The notes: generated by a model not told the origin, from the sequence alone. Positions 29,226 to 38,465 are shown, numbered from the stretch's first letter. The stretch: 64,000 nucleotides of DNA from Streptomyces sedi (GCF_006335015.1 NZ_VDGT01000005.1:248001-312000); one strand, 5' to 3'. Numbers and translations are program-made.

Positions 29226-29969
29226 ATGACCACCGCAGCAGACGACGCCATCACCGCCGCTGAGCGCCGCCAGGACCGGATGGGCGCCCCGGCCGCCGGA
29301 CGGGCGATGCCCGGCAGGCCGCCGGGGATCAGGGCCGACAGCTCGGGACTCACCGACCGCCAACGCCGCGTGATCGAGGTGATCCGCGACTCGGTGCAGC
29401 GTCGCGGCTACCCTCCGTCGATGCGAGAGATCGGCCAGGCCGTGGGGCTCTCCAGCACCTCCTCCGTGGCCCACCAGCTGATGGCCCTGGAGCGCAAGGG
29501 CTTCCTCCGCCGCGACCCGCACCGCCCCCGCGCCTACGAGGTGCGCGGCGCGGAGGCGCCCGCGCCCCCCGCCACAGACACCGCCGGCAAGCCCGCCGCC
29601 TCCTATGTGCCCCTCGTCGGCCGGATCGCCGCCGGCGGCCCGATCCTCGCCGAGGAGTCGGTGGAGGACGTCTTTCCCCTCCCCCGTCAACTGGTCGGCG
29701 ACGGCGAGCTGTTCGTCCTGAAGGTCGTCGGGGACTCGATGATCGAGGCCGCGATCTGCGACGGTGACTGGGTGACGGTCCGCCGCCAGCCGGTCGCGGA
29801 GAACGGCGACATCGTCGCCGCCATGCTGGACGGCGAGGCCACGGTCAAGCGCTTCAAGCGCGAGGACGGCCAGATCTGGCTGCTCCCGCACAACGCCGCC
29901 TACCAGCCGATCCCCGGGGACGAGGCCACCATCCTCGGCAAGGTGGTCGCGGTGATGCGGCGGGTCTGA
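29226..29969 (+). CDS. lexA: SOS repressor LexA
   Basis: A 247-residue repressor. A winged helix ([23 protein letters not shown]) follows a 40-residue N-terminal extension. The C-terminal S24 self-cleavage domain has the scissile Ala136-Gly137 bond, Ser171 in VVGDSMIEA and Lys208 in ATVKRFK. RecA filaments trigger the cleavage. The start is the ATG at 29226 with GAAGGGG upstream. An SOS box precedes it, and recA in this window carries one too, so both ends of the circuit are visible. It converges with dinG. Confidence 0.97.
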   Translation: MTTAADDAITAAERRQDRMGAPAAGRAMPGRPPGIRADSSGLTDRQRRVIEVIRDSVQRRGYPPSMREIGQAVGLSSTSSVAHQLMALERKGFLRRDPHRPRAYEVRGAEAPAPPATDTAGKPAASYVPLVGRIAAGGPILAEESVEDVFPLPRQLVGDGELFVLKVVGDSMIEAAICDGDWVTVRRQPVAENGDIVAAMLDGEATVKRFKREDGQIWLLPHNAAYQPIPGDEATILGKVVAVMRRV

Positions 29970-29994
29970 CGCCCCTCCGTCCGCCCCCTCGGTC

Positions 29995-30016
29995 CGCCCC
30001 CTCCTTCGAGGGGGCG
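29995..30016 (+). terminator. lexA terminator
   Basis: A nine-base-pair stem CGCCCCCTC / GAGGGGGCG with a CTTC tetraloop lies 26 bases after the lexA stop. Confidence 0.75.
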
Positions 30017-30064
30017 CTTCACGAACCAGGCACTTCACGAGCCATGCGCTCCACGGGCCATCGG
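30017..30064. repeat. Three 16-base imperfect tandem repeats
   Basis: Units CTTCACGAACCAGGCA, CTTCACGAGCCATGCG and CTCCACGGGCCATCGG follow one another without gaps. The third unit pairs with the following sequence into a hairpin (30048-30078) that could end dinG transcripts. Confidence 0.6.
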
Positions 30065-30078
30065 ATGGCTCGTGGAGC
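30048..30078. terminator. Hairpin between lexA and dinG
   Basis: A stem of about thirteen base pairs (GCTCCACGGGCCA with TGGCTCGTGGAGC, one wobble) with a five-base loop lies 35 bases past the dinG stop on its strand. Confidence 0.6.
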
Positions 30079-30112
30079 TTCCCCTACGCGTCAGGCCCCT
30101 CGGGGCCCGTCC

Positions 30113-32122
30113 TCAGGAGTCGCTCGCCGACGCGGCGGCGTCCAGCGCGGACGCGTCGATCGCCGCCAGGGAGCGGCGCACCTGGTTCCGGTCCGTCGTG
30201 TACCAGAAGTCGGGCATCGAGGCCCGCAGAAAGCTCCCGTACCTGGCCTTCTCCAGCCGGGGATCGAGCACGGCGACGACCCCCTTGTCCCCGCTGGAGC
30301 GCACCAGTCGCCCGGCTCCCTGCGCCATCAGCAGCGCGGCGTGGGTCGCGGCCACCGCCATGAAGCCGTTCCCCCCGTTCTCCTCGACCGCCTTCTGGCG
30401 GGCGCTGACCAGCGGGTCGTCGGGCCGGGGGAAGGGCACCCTGTCCATCACGACCAACTGGCAGCTCGGGCCCGGCACATCGACTCCCTGCCAGAGCGAC
30501 AGCGTCCCGAAGAGGCAGGTGGCCGGGTCCTCAGCGAACGCCTTGATCAGCTCGCCCAGGGTCTCCTCCCCTTGGAGCAGGATCGGCAGATCGAGCCGGC
30601 CGCGCAGCTCCTGCGCGGCGGCCTGCGCACCGCGCATCGAGGAGAAGAGCCCGAGTGTCCGCCCGCCCGCGGCCTCCACCAGCTCGGCCAGCTCGTCGAG
30701 CATGTCGCCCCTGCTGCCCTCCCGCCCGGGCGGCGAGAGGTGCTTGGCGACATAGAGGATGCCCTGCTTGCGGTAGTCGAACGGCGAGCCGACGTCGAGC
30801 CCCTGCCACACCGGCAGCTCCTCGCCGCGCTCCCCCTCGGGCGCCAGCCCCAGGGAGGCCCCCACCCCGTTGAAGTCGCCGCCGAGCTTGAGCGTGGCCG
30901 AGGTCAGCACCACCGAGCGGTCCGTGAAGAGCTTCTCCCTCAGCAGCCCCGACACCGACAGCGGCGCCACCCGCAGCGAGGCGCCGAAACGGTCGTGTCG
31001 TTCGCACCAGATCACGTCGAACTCCGAGCCCTGGCAGAGCCGTTCGGCGACCGACTGCACGCTCTCCGCCGAGGCGAGCGCCTGCTTGCGCACGGCGTCC
31101 TCGTCCGTCACCGAGGAGTCCTTGGTGGCCCCCAGCGCCGTGATCACCGCGCGGGACGCGTCCCGCAGCGCCGCCACCGCGTAGCCCAGATCCTCCGGCA
31201 GCGTCTCCCACCGCCCGGGCAGGGCCAGCTCCATCAGCCGCTCGAAGCTCTCCGCCGCCGTCTGGAGCTGGTCGGCCACCTTCTCGTCGACCAGCTTGGC
31301 CGCGCGGCGGACCGCGCGGTTCACCCCGGCGGGGGTCAGCTCGCCGGTGGCGACCCCCGTCACGCGTGAGACCAGCTCGTGCGCCTCGTCGACGATCAGC
31401 ACCTCGTGCCCCGGGAGCACGGGGGCGCCCTCGATCGCGTCGATGGCCAGCAGCGCGTGGTTGGTGACGATCACCTCGGCGACCTTCGCCCGCTCCCTCG
31501 CGGCCTCGGCGAAGCACTCCATGCCGTAGACGCATCTGCTGGCCCCCAGGCACTCACGCGAGGAGACCGAGACCTGCGACCACGCGCGGTCCGAGACGCC
31601 GGGCGAGAGGTCGTCGCGGTCGCCCGACTCCGTCTCGTCCGCCCAGTCCCGCAGCCTCAGCAGGTCCTTGCCGAGCCGGCTGGTCGGGCCGCCCGTCGCC
31701 TGGGCGGCCTCCAGCGGGTCGAAGAGGCCCTGCTCGTCGTCGCTGGGCACGCCCTCGTGGAGCCGGTGCAGACACAGGTAGTTCGACCGGCCCTTGAGCG
31801 TGGCGAACTCGGGCCGCCGCCGCAGCAACGGCCGCAGCGCCTCGACCGTGCGCGGCAGGTCCCGCTCGACCAGCTGCCGCTGGAGCGCCAGGGTCGCCGT
31901 GGCGACGACCACCCGGTCTCCGCCGGCGATGGCCGGCACCAGATACCCCAGCGACTTGCCGGTCCCCGTGCCCGCCTGGATCAGCAGGTGCGAACCGTCC
32001 TCGACCGCGTCGGCCACGGCCTGGGCCATGGCCACCTGACCAGGCCGTTCGGAGCCGCCCACGGCGACGACGGCGGCGTGCAACAACTCGGTGAGGGAGG
32101 GCTTCCCGGATGTGCCAGTCAT
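30113..32122 (-). CDS. dinG: DinG-type ATP-dependent DNA helicase
   Basis: A 669-residue XPD-like SF2 helicase. It has Walker A QAGTGTGKSLGYL near residue 45, four cysteines for a 4Fe-4S cluster (YLC near 130, then RECLGASRCVYGMEC), DEAH box IVDEAHEL, and motif VI AQGAGRLVRSSGDKG. It unwinds DNA and R-loops with 5' to 3' polarity in characterised relatives. The start is the ATG at 32122; an in-frame GTG lies twelve bases upstream, and neither has a strong ribosome site. It follows the siderophore genes by 55 bases in the same direction, so read-through is possible. It converges with lexA, but no SOS box is seen just upstream of it. Confidence 0.93.
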   Translation of the reverse strand: MTGTSGKPSLTELLHAAVVAVGGSERPGQVAMAQAVADAVEDGSHLLIQAGTGTGKSLGYLVPAIAGGDRVVVATATLALQRQLVERDLPRTVEALRPLLRRRPEFATLKGRSNYLCLHRLHEGVPSDDEQGLFDPLEAAQATGGPTSRLGKDLLRLRDWADETESGDRDDLSPGVSDRAWSQVSVSSRECLGASRCVYGMECFAEAARERAKVAEVIVTNHALLAIDAIEGAPVLPGHEVLIVDEAHELVSRVTGVATGELTPAGVNRAVRRAAKLVDEKVADQLQTAAESFERLMELALPGRWETLPEDLGYAVAALRDASRAVITALGATKDSSVTDEDAVRKQALASAESVQSVAERLCQGSEFDVIWCERHDRFGASLRVAPLSVSGLLREKLFTDRSVVLTSATLKLGGDFNGVGASLGLAPEGERGEELPVWQGLDVGSPFDYRKQGILYVAKHLSPPGREGSRGDMLDELAELVEAAGGRTLGLFSSMRGAQAAAQELRGRLDLPILLQGEETLGELIKAFAEDPATCLFGTLSLWQGVDVPGPSCQLVVMDRVPFPRPDDPLVSARQKAVEENGGNGFMAVAATHAALLMAQGAGRLVRSSGDKGVVAVLDPRLEKARYGSFLRASMPDFWYTTDRNQVRRSLAAIDASALDAAASASDS

Positions 32123-32177
32123 AGGGCCCCACACCCTACGCGGGGCCACTGACAACGCGCCTGCCACGGGGCGTCCC

Positions 32178-34004
32178 TCAGCCAGGATTGAGCGGGTTGG
32201 CGACGGTGCCCAACACGGCGGCGTGCGGCCGGGTCGACCGGTCACGGTAGCCGTCGAGCTGGAGTCGGTTGCGGTTGAGGCAGAGGCGCTGGATCCTCGG
32301 GACCAGCAGGTCGAAGGTCTCGAACCGCTGCTTGAGCTCGGGGAAACGCTGCTGGTAGGCGAGGATCTCGGCGCGCACGAGCGTCCAGAAGTCGACCTCG
32401 GGCACGCGCAGCCGCTCCTCGCACAGCGGCGCCAGGAAGCGGAAGACACCGACGAACAGCCCCGAGTGGATGAACTGGGTGAGGAACGAGGGCGGCTCGG
32501 TCAGCAGCACCTCCCGCACCTCGATCGGCATTCCCTCGAACTCGGGCAGCGGTTCGGCGCTCACGTTGACGTCGTCGACGAAGTCCTTGACCGCCAGCCG
32601 CACCGGGATGTCCCGCTCGTCGAAGACCACCAGCGCGTTCTCCCCGTGCGGCGAGAAGACCGTGCCGTAGCGGTACAGGAAGTGCAGCAGCGGCGGGAGC
32701 AGCGCGGCGAACAGGCGGCGCAGCCACTCCTGCGGCTCAAGGCCGGAGCGCCGCACCAGCTCGACGGTGAAGGAGTGCCCCCGTTCGTCCGTGCTGAGCA
32801 GGGAGGCGAGGGTCCGGGCACGTTCGTTCGGCTCCAGAAAGGAATCGATCGGTTCCCGCCAGATACAGCCCAGAAGCTCCCGGTACTGATACGGAACGCC
32901 GGCCAACCGGTCGTAGAGCGGATGTTCCACGGTCACCGAGGCGGTCTCCCCCAGCAGGATCACCCGGGTCTCCTCGGCGAGAAAGGGGTCGGCGTCCCGC
33001 AGCCCGAGCACCCAGGCGGTGACGGCCGGGGCGGCGAGGGTGCGCTCGGTGGGCAGGCCGCGCCACACCAGGGTGTTCAGGATCGACAGCGGCAGCTTGA
33101 CCGAACGGCCCCGGGGACGGCTGACGTTGAGAAACGTGCGGATCGACTGCTGCGGCAGCCGCAGGTCGCCGTCGCTCGGCAGCGGCACCAGCAGCCCGGC
33201 CGCGATCTGCGGCGCGTAGAGCGTGGCTATGCTCTCGTCCCACTGCCAGGGGTGGATCGGCAGCCACAGGTACTCCTCCGGCGGCAGCCCCCTCTCGGCG
33301 AGGGTGCGGGCGAAGGACTCGCGGGTGGCCTCGGAGAGCTCCTCGGCGTAGAGCGCCCGCTCGTCGGCCACCGCGCCCGTTCCCCGGTAGGTCGCCAGCG
33401 AACGGTGGACGGCCAGCCACGGCAGGGCGCTCGGGGTGCGCGCCTCGGGGGCCCAACGGCGGGTGTCGCTGGCGGAGAATCCCAGCCGGCCCTTGTTGGC
33501 GACCAGCCACGGATGTCCGGTCTGGCGGCCCTCCAGGCCCGCGTGGTCCAGCTCCACCAGCCGCTCGACGGGCAGCCGCTCGGCGGCGAGGGTGGCGTCG
33601 GCGCTGAGGGTGGCGGTCAGTTCGCGGATCAGATGGCCGGTGGTATCGCCGGAGAGCCCGAGGACCCTGTCGTGGGCCCTGGCGACGAACTCCAGTGGGT
33701 CGGCGTCCGGCGTGATCGAGGCAGGATCGATTCGCCAGTGGCCGTAGGCGCCCCGTCGGGCACGGAACCGGTAGGTCAACTCCTCGTTGACGGGCAGCTC
33801 GTAGCGGCCCGGCTGCCCGTGCTCGGCGTACGGGGTGATGATCCCCTCGTACGCGAACTCGGCGAGCATCTTGGCGAACAGCTCACGCGAGGCGCGCTCC
33901 CAGCGCCGGCCCCCGGACCGCCCGGGGTCGACCGGCGGGGCCGCGGGGTCGGTGGTGGGGCCGGTACTCGGGCCCGGGGTGGGGTCTGTGCTCGATATGG
34001 ACAA
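32178..34004 (-). CDS. IucA/IucC-family (NIS) siderophore synthetase, first type
   Basis: A 608-residue NRPS-independent siderophore synthetase that condenses a carboxylate with an amine or alcohol through an acyl-adenylate. Family motifs are present: GHPWLVANKGRLGFSASD (about 170-190), LPIHPWQWDE, QQSIRTFLN, KLPLSILNTLVWRG and SPHGENALVVF, where HGEN replaces the commoner HGQN. The C-terminal FhuF-like iron-reductase-type segment ends with RNRLQLDGYRD. The start is the TTG at 34004, six bases after GGGAG; no ATG or GTG fits. It is the last siderophore gene of a three-gene set. Confidence 0.9.
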   Translation of the reverse strand: MSISSTDPTPGPSTGPTTDPAAPPVDPGRSGGRRWERASRELFAKMLAEFAYEGIITPYAEHGQPGRYELPVNEELTYRFRARRGAYGHWRIDPASITPDADPLEFVARAHDRVLGLSGDTTGHLIRELTATLSADATLAAERLPVERLVELDHAGLEGRQTGHPWLVANKGRLGFSASDTRRWAPEARTPSALPWLAVHRSLATYRGTGAVADERALYAEELSEATRESFARTLAERGLPPEEYLWLPIHPWQWDESIATLYAPQIAAGLLVPLPSDGDLRLPQQSIRTFLNVSRPRGRSVKLPLSILNTLVWRGLPTERTLAAPAVTAWVLGLRDADPFLAEETRVILLGETASVTVEHPLYDRLAGVPYQYRELLGCIWREPIDSFLEPNERARTLASLLSTDERGHSFTVELVRRSGLEPQEWLRRLFAALLPPLLHFLYRYGTVFSPHGENALVVFDERDIPVRLAVKDFVDDVNVSAEPLPEFEGMPIEVREVLLTEPPSFLTQFIHSGLFVGVFRFLAPLCEERLRVPEVDFWTLVRAEILAYQQRFPELKQRFETFDLLVPRIQRLCLNRNRLQLDGYRDRSTRPHAAVLGTVANPLNPG

Positions 34005-34135
34005 CGGTCGCTCCCTTGGTGAGGCCGGCGGGCCGGTCGGTGGTCGGATGGTGCGGTGTGCGGTGTGCGGTGGTGTCGAGGGGAGGGCACCGGTCGGGCC
34101 CGTGCCGGGGGAGGCGACGCGGGCCCGACCGGCCC

Positions 34136-34738
34136 TCAGCGCCGCCTGACCAGCAGGGCGGCACGCTTGTCCGGCAGTCGCAGCTCCGCCGTCTTGCGGA
34201 AGCCGGCCGCGCGGAAGGCCGCCAGGGAGGCCACGTTCCGCACGTCGGGCTCGGCGACCACCCGCGTGGCGCGTGGAGCCCGCTCCAGCACGGCGTCCGC
34301 CACCGCGCGCAGCAGCACCGAGCCGAGGCCGCGTCCCCGGTCCGCCGCGAAGCCGATCGCGAGGTGGAGGCCCATGTCGTGCGGCAGGGCCGGGTAGTGG
34401 GCGGCGAGCGGGTCGAGGTCGGCCCGGTAGACCTCCCAGTAGCTCATCGGGCGGCCGTCCAGCAGCCCCAGGCACGGCAGGCTGTGGCCGCCGGGCACCA
34501 GCTGCCGGCGCAACTGCTCGGCGGTCCGCTCGACCGGCCCTGCCAGCTGCCAGAAGGCGTCCACAGCCGGGTCGTTCATCCAGTCGCTGAGCAGCGGGAG
34601 ATCACGCTCGGGGTCCACGGGCCGCAGCAGGAACGACCCGGCGACCGTCGGGCGCGCCGGCCGGTCCGCGAGTCCGGCCAACGGCTCGACCAGCGCCGTC
34701 GGCGACCCGTCGGGGGGCGATGTCGAAGGGGTGGTCAC
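34136..34738 (-). CDS. GNAT acyltransferase of siderophore type (IucB/RimJ-like)
   Basis: A 200-residue acyltransferase of the group that acylates hydroxylamines or amines in siderophore assembly. It is recognised by FLLRPVDPERDLPLLSDWMNDPAVDAFW near the N-terminus, YWEVYRADLDPLAAHY, the acyl-CoA loop AADRGRGLGSVLL and VVAEPDVRNVASLAAFRAAGF. The start is the GTG at 34738 with AAGGAG seven bases upstream. It lies between two IucA/IucC synthetase genes, which supports the role; the acyl donor is unknown. Confidence 0.9.
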   Translation of the reverse strand: MTTPSTSPPDGSPTALVEPLAGLADRPARPTVAGSFLLRPVDPERDLPLLSDWMNDPAVDAFWQLAGPVERTAEQLRRQLVPGGHSLPCLGLLDGRPMSYWEVYRADLDPLAAHYPALPHDMGLHLAIGFAADRGRGLGSVLLRAVADAVLERAPRATRVVAEPDVRNVASLAAFRAAGFRKTAELRLPDKRAALLVRRR

Positions 34739-34825
34739 GCTCCGGCTCCTTCCGTCGCTTCTCGGTTCTCGGCCCGCCGGGCCGCGCGCGCCGGCGCGGG
34801 CGTCCGCGACGGCGGCCAGGCGGTC

Positions 34826-36838
34826 TCAGCGCGCGGCCAGGGGGTCGGCCAGGGGGTTGGCCAGGGCGACATAGACCGACTGGCCGTCGACCGGCCCTGT
34901 CAGCTCGTCCATGCCGCGCAGGCGGGTCAGCAGGTTCGCCTTGCAGCGCAGGGTGCCTGCCGTCAACAGGTGGGAGACCAGCGGCGAGACCGGGCCGTCC
35001 GTCCGCCCCGCCTCCTCGGCGAGGAAGGCCCGGACGACCGCGAGCAACGCCGCCTCGTCGGCCAGCCCCTGCGCGCCCAGGGCACCGATCAGGCCGAGGA
35101 CGTTGTTGATCCCCAGGTAGTAGGCGAAGCGCTCGTCGGTCACCGCGTCCGGCACAAAGGTGTCCGAACGGTCGCCGAGCCCCGGCGACCTGTGCCGGAG
35201 CGCGGCCCGCCGGGACTCGCGGAAGTAGTAGCCCTGGTTGTCCCGGTAACGGCCGCCGACCGGCCAGCCCTCGGCGTCGAGCAGGACCAGCGTGTTCTGC
35301 TGGTGGGCCTCCAGGGCGATGCCCGCGTGCGCGTCGAGCCAGAGCACCGGGCGCACCACCGCGCGCAGATAGCGCCCCAGCCACTCCTCGGCGACCGCCG
35401 CCCGGCCGGCCCCCGTGCGCTCGGCCAGCCCGCGCAGCACCTCGGCGAGGCGCGAGGAGAGCGCGGCGCCCGGCCGGCCGGGCCAGGGGCGCTGCGCGGT
35501 GAGCGCGGCCAGGCAGAGCACGTCGTCCTCGGGACCGAACGGGCTCTGCCGCAGCAGCGTGTCCATTCCCGGGATAGGCCGCCCCGCCAGGTCGTCGACG
35601 GCGAGCCAGGCAGGGTCCCGCACGATGTCGAAGCCGGGGCCGCAGGCGGCGCGCAGCTCGGCGGCGAGGCCGCCCTCCAGCAGGCGGTGCACCTCGACGC
35701 CCCGGTGGAGCTCCTTGCGGAGGTTCTCCCGGCGGGAGTTGGTGATCCACAGGCCGAGGGAGAGCTTCAACATCATCTCGGCGTCCGGGCGCAGCACCGT
35801 GCGGACCGAGGAGGTCGGGTGCCACGGCGGGCCGTGCTCGCCCAGGTCGTGGAGGAGCCCTCCGGCGAACAGCTCGGCGACGGCCGGGCGGTGCGCCACG
35901 TCCCTTGCCTGCCAGGGGTGGAGCGGCAGCGGTACGGTGCCCGGCGGCAGGGGCAGCGGCGCGCCGGCCACCCTGGCGGCCAGCGTCTCGGCCGGGACCT
36001 CGCCGCCCTCCTCGCGCCAGGCGGAGTCCGAGGCGAGCACCGCGCGGTCGACGGCCAACCAGTGCAGCCGGAAGGAGCCACGCAGCTCGGGCGAGCAACG
36101 GGCGGCCTCCCGGCCTGCGATGCCCTCCAGGCTCTTGGGGTTGGGGTGGAGCGGATGGCCGAGGAGCACCGACTGCTCGGCGTCGAGGAAGGCGTGCCCG
36201 TGCCTGGCCGGGCCGGGATCGGCCCGGCGGTGGGCCAGGAAGAGCGCCGTCCTGCGCTGGGAGTCGGCGACCCGCCCGACCAGCGCCGCGGTCTCCCCGT
36301 CAGCCCGGCCGCCGGCGGCGCTCGCCGCCTCGCGGCCGAGCAGCGCGGCCAGGGTCACCGCGTCCAGCGGCGGGGCGCCGACCGGGGCCGTCGCCAACTC
36401 GGGCACCCCGAAGCGGTGCCAGCCGGTCGCCGACCAGTGACGCACCGGGACACGCAGCGCGGCGCCCGAGGACGGCAGCGGCAAGGCGAGCACACCGCCC
36501 GCCGGCCGGGCCACGCCCGTCTCCCTGACCCAGCAGCGCAGCAGGCCCTCGCACGCGGCGGCGTCGGCCGCGACCTCCGGGTCGGGGTGCGTCAACGGGT
36601 CGACACCGGCCGGCCGTTCGTCCGAGGCGGCCGACGGGTCGGCCGGAGAGCCGTGGGAGGCGGAGGGGCGGTGGGGATGGTCGTCCGGCGCGTGCCGGGA
36701 CTGGCGGGGCACCGAGCGCTCGGCGAGCCCGGCGGAGAACGCGGAAACGGGCGAAACAGGGGAATTCGGGGAAACGGGGGAAACCGAGGGGGCCGCCTCC
36801 TGCTGTGCGCCGTGGTCGGGGCGGGGGCGTGCGTTCAT
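34826..36838 (-). CDS. IucA/IucC-family (NIS) siderophore synthetase, second type
   Basis: A 670-residue NIS synthetase of a different subgroup. Motifs are GHPLHPNPKSLEGI (about 232), LPLHPWQARDV, SSVRTVLRPDAEMMLKLSLGLWITNSRREN, EAHQQNTLVLLD and DNQGYYFRESRR. In the first motif a leucine stands where the family usually has arginine (PKSR). The first 100 residues are low-complexity (a repeated SPVSP-like unit). The start is uncertain: the ATG at 36838 has no ribosome site, while GGAGGGAGG lies further up, 14 bases before an in-frame TTG at 36868. It would be the first gene of the siderophore unit, 87 bases before the acyltransferase gene. Confidence 0.87.
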   Translation of the reverse strand: MNARPRPDHGAQQEAAPSVSPVSPNSPVSPVSAFSAGLAERSVPRQSRHAPDDHPHRPSASHGSPADPSAASDERPAGVDPLTHPDPEVAADAAACEGLLRCWVRETGVARPAGGVLALPLPSSGAALRVPVRHWSATGWHRFGVPELATAPVGAPPLDAVTLAALLGREAASAAGGRADGETAALVGRVADSQRRTALFLAHRRADPGPARHGHAFLDAEQSVLLGHPLHPNPKSLEGIAGREAARCSPELRGSFRLHWLAVDRAVLASDSAWREEGGEVPAETLAARVAGAPLPLPPGTVPLPLHPWQARDVAHRPAVAELFAGGLLHDLGEHGPPWHPTSSVRTVLRPDAEMMLKLSLGLWITNSRRENLRKELHRGVEVHRLLEGGLAAELRAACGPGFDIVRDPAWLAVDDLAGRPIPGMDTLLRQSPFGPEDDVLCLAALTAQRPWPGRPGAALSSRLAEVLRGLAERTGAGRAAVAEEWLGRYLRAVVRPVLWLDAHAGIALEAHQQNTLVLLDAEGWPVGGRYRDNQGYYFRESRRAALRHRSPGLGDRSDTFVPDAVTDERFAYYLGINNVLGLIGALGAQGLADEAALLAVVRAFLAEEAGRTDGPVSPLVSHLLTAGTLRCKANLLTRLRGMDELTGPVDGQSVYVALANPLADPLAAR
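36744..36788. repeat. Five 9-base tandem units in the N-terminal coding region of the second NIS synthetase
   Basis: Units of the type GAAACGGGC repeat five times on the plus strand and encode a Ser-Pro-Val/Asn low-complexity stretch. The segment is probably disordered and variable in length. Confidence 0.65.
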
Positions 36839-37147
36839 CGGGGTGCGGCGCGGCGGCACCCGGGTCAACCGAGCGAGCGCGCCTCCCTCCTTCGTGCGAA
36901 TTCTCGGGCCTCGTCGGGCAGTTGATCTGATGCGGTGACGTACCACCATCCGTAGTAACGACCGACTGCCTCTCGGATCACGGGCGGTCATCGGGTTTCT
37001 TGTCCGAAAGCCCTCCGGCAAGCGCGGGGAACCAGGGACCCGGTCATCGCCGTCAAGATGGGCACCGGCATAGTTGGGGAGCGCCTGATCCGTCGGGCGA
37101 ACCTGTCCAGCCCATGCGAAGAACCACTGCTTCAGGGGGATTGACCC
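36839..37147. other. 309-base divergent region before the siderophore genes and the protease gene
   Basis: No gene is seen. The region should carry promoters both ways. I looked for the actinobacterial iron box (TTAGGTTAGGCTAACCTAA type) expected in front of siderophore genes and found none. A purine-rich GGAGGGAGG (minus strand, about 36882-36890) may be a ribosome site for an upstream start of the synthetase. Confidence 0.5.
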
Positions 37148-38362
37148 ATGTCACCGATACGCCGACGGGCATCGCGTCGCCGCATCGCGCTGGCGACGAC
37201 GGGGATGGCCGTATGCCTCGCGTTGACCGCTACCGCGTGCAATGACGACGACTCGGGCGACAACGCGCAGCCCAGCGAGGAGGCGTCGCCCGAGGGGGGC
37301 GACGAGCTCCAGGACGTGCTCGACAACCTCCCCTTCGACCTCGACCTGGACGCCTGGGTCGACGGCGGCTGGGAGGACTGGGACCAGGACACCTGGCTGC
37401 GTGAGATCGGTGACTTCGTCAACCCGATCATCGAGGGCCTCTGGGACACCGACCGGATGGGCGAGGCCGAGGACCCCGACCAGTCGATCGACGACGGTCA
37501 GATCGACGAGGACGCCAACGCACCCGACGGCGACGACCCGATGGACGACCGCGGTGTCACCGACATGGAGCCGACGCCCATCGAGGCCGAGGCGGTCCCC
37601 ACGCCCTACACGGAGAACGGCGCGCCGATAGGCAAGGTCTTCTTCGACAGCCCCGAGGGCCCGATGGTCTGCTCCGGCACCGTGGTCAAGGACCCGGCCC
37701 GTCCCGGCCAGTCCAACCTGGTGGCCACCGCCGGCCACTGCGTCCACGCCGGCGTGGGCGGCGGCTGGTACCGCAACCTGAGCTTCGTCCCGGCCTACAA
37801 CAACGACGGCCTGTCGGCGATGGAGGCGGAGAACGAGGCCAACGCGGGCTCCGTCCACCCGTACGGCATCTACTGGGCCACCTACGTCTCGACGACCCAG
37901 TACTGGCTGGAGAACGGCACCACCACCGGTGGCGAGGGCGCCCACGGCGACTTCGCTGTCATGTCCGTCGAGCCCGAGGACGGCAGCGGTCGTTCGTTGG
38001 AGGAGACGGTCGGCTCCGCCGTCGACATCAACTTCGACGCCCCGGCGGTCTCGGGCCTCGGTGACACCACCCTCTACGGCTTCCCCGCCGCCGAGCCCTA
38101 CGACGGCGCGCTGATGTACCGGTGCACCGACACCCCCGGCCGGCTGACGATCGACCCGACGATGCCCGTGCTGTACTGGGCCGGCTGCACCATGACCGGC
38201 GGTTCGTCCGGCGGCCCGTGGCTGCGGGCGGGTGACGGCGGCGAGGCCGAGCTGGTCTCGGTCAACTCGATCGGCCCGCTGGAGAGCACCTGGCTCGCGG
38301 GACCGCGTCTCGACACGGAGGCCCAGGAGGTCTTCGACAGCGTCAGCGGTTACGAGGGTTAG
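37148..38362 (+). CDS. Secreted trypsin-like serine peptidase, putative lipoprotein
   Basis: A 404-residue S1-type peptidase. The signal peptide is arginine-rich (MSPIRRRASRRRIAL), possibly twin-arginine type, and ends in a lipobox-like ALTATAC with Cys31. A very acidic stretch follows (about 32-145). The catalytic triad is visible as His197 (VATAGHC), Asp268 (GDFAV) and Ser354 (GGSSGGPW). It should sit on the outer face of the membrane. The start is the ATG at 37148 with AGGGGG eight bases upstream. It is a single gene with its own strong terminator; the substrate is unknown. Confidence 0.88.
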   Translation: MSPIRRRASRRRIALATTGMAVCLALTATACNDDDSGDNAQPSEEASPEGGDELQDVLDNLPFDLDLDAWVDGGWEDWDQDTWLREIGDFVNPIIEGLWDTDRMGEAEDPDQSIDDGQIDEDANAPDGDDPMDDRGVTDMEPTPIEAEAVPTPYTENGAPIGKVFFDSPEGPMVCSGTVVKDPARPGQSNLVATAGHCVHAGVGGGWYRNLSFVPAYNNDGLSAMEAENEANAGSVHPYGIYWATYVSTTQYWLENGTTTGGEGAHGDFAVMSVEPEDGSGRSLEETVGSAVDINFDAPAVSGLGDTTLYGFPAAEPYDGALMYRCTDTPGRLTIDPTMPVLYWAGCTMTGGSSGGPWLRAGDGGEAELVSVNSIGPLESTWLAGPRLDTEAQEVFDSVSGYEG

Positions 38363-38384
38363 CCACTCCGGACACCACGACACC

Positions 38385-38428
38385 GCCCGAGGGGCCGGCG
38401 GCGCGAGAGCGTCGCCGGCCCCTCGGCC
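38385..38428. terminator. Convergent terminator between the peptidase gene and panD
   Basis: A stem of 14 to 16 base pairs (CCGAGGGGCCGGCG and complement) with an eight-base loop lies between the stops at 38362 and 38466. Confidence 0.8.
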
Positions 38429-38465
38429 GTTCCGTGTGGGGGGCGTCCGCCCGGACGCCCCCGGC

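Noticed and set aside
36839..37147. An iron box for DmdR-type control of the siderophore genes
   Set aside because: No sequence close to the 19-base iron-box consensus was found on either strand by reading.
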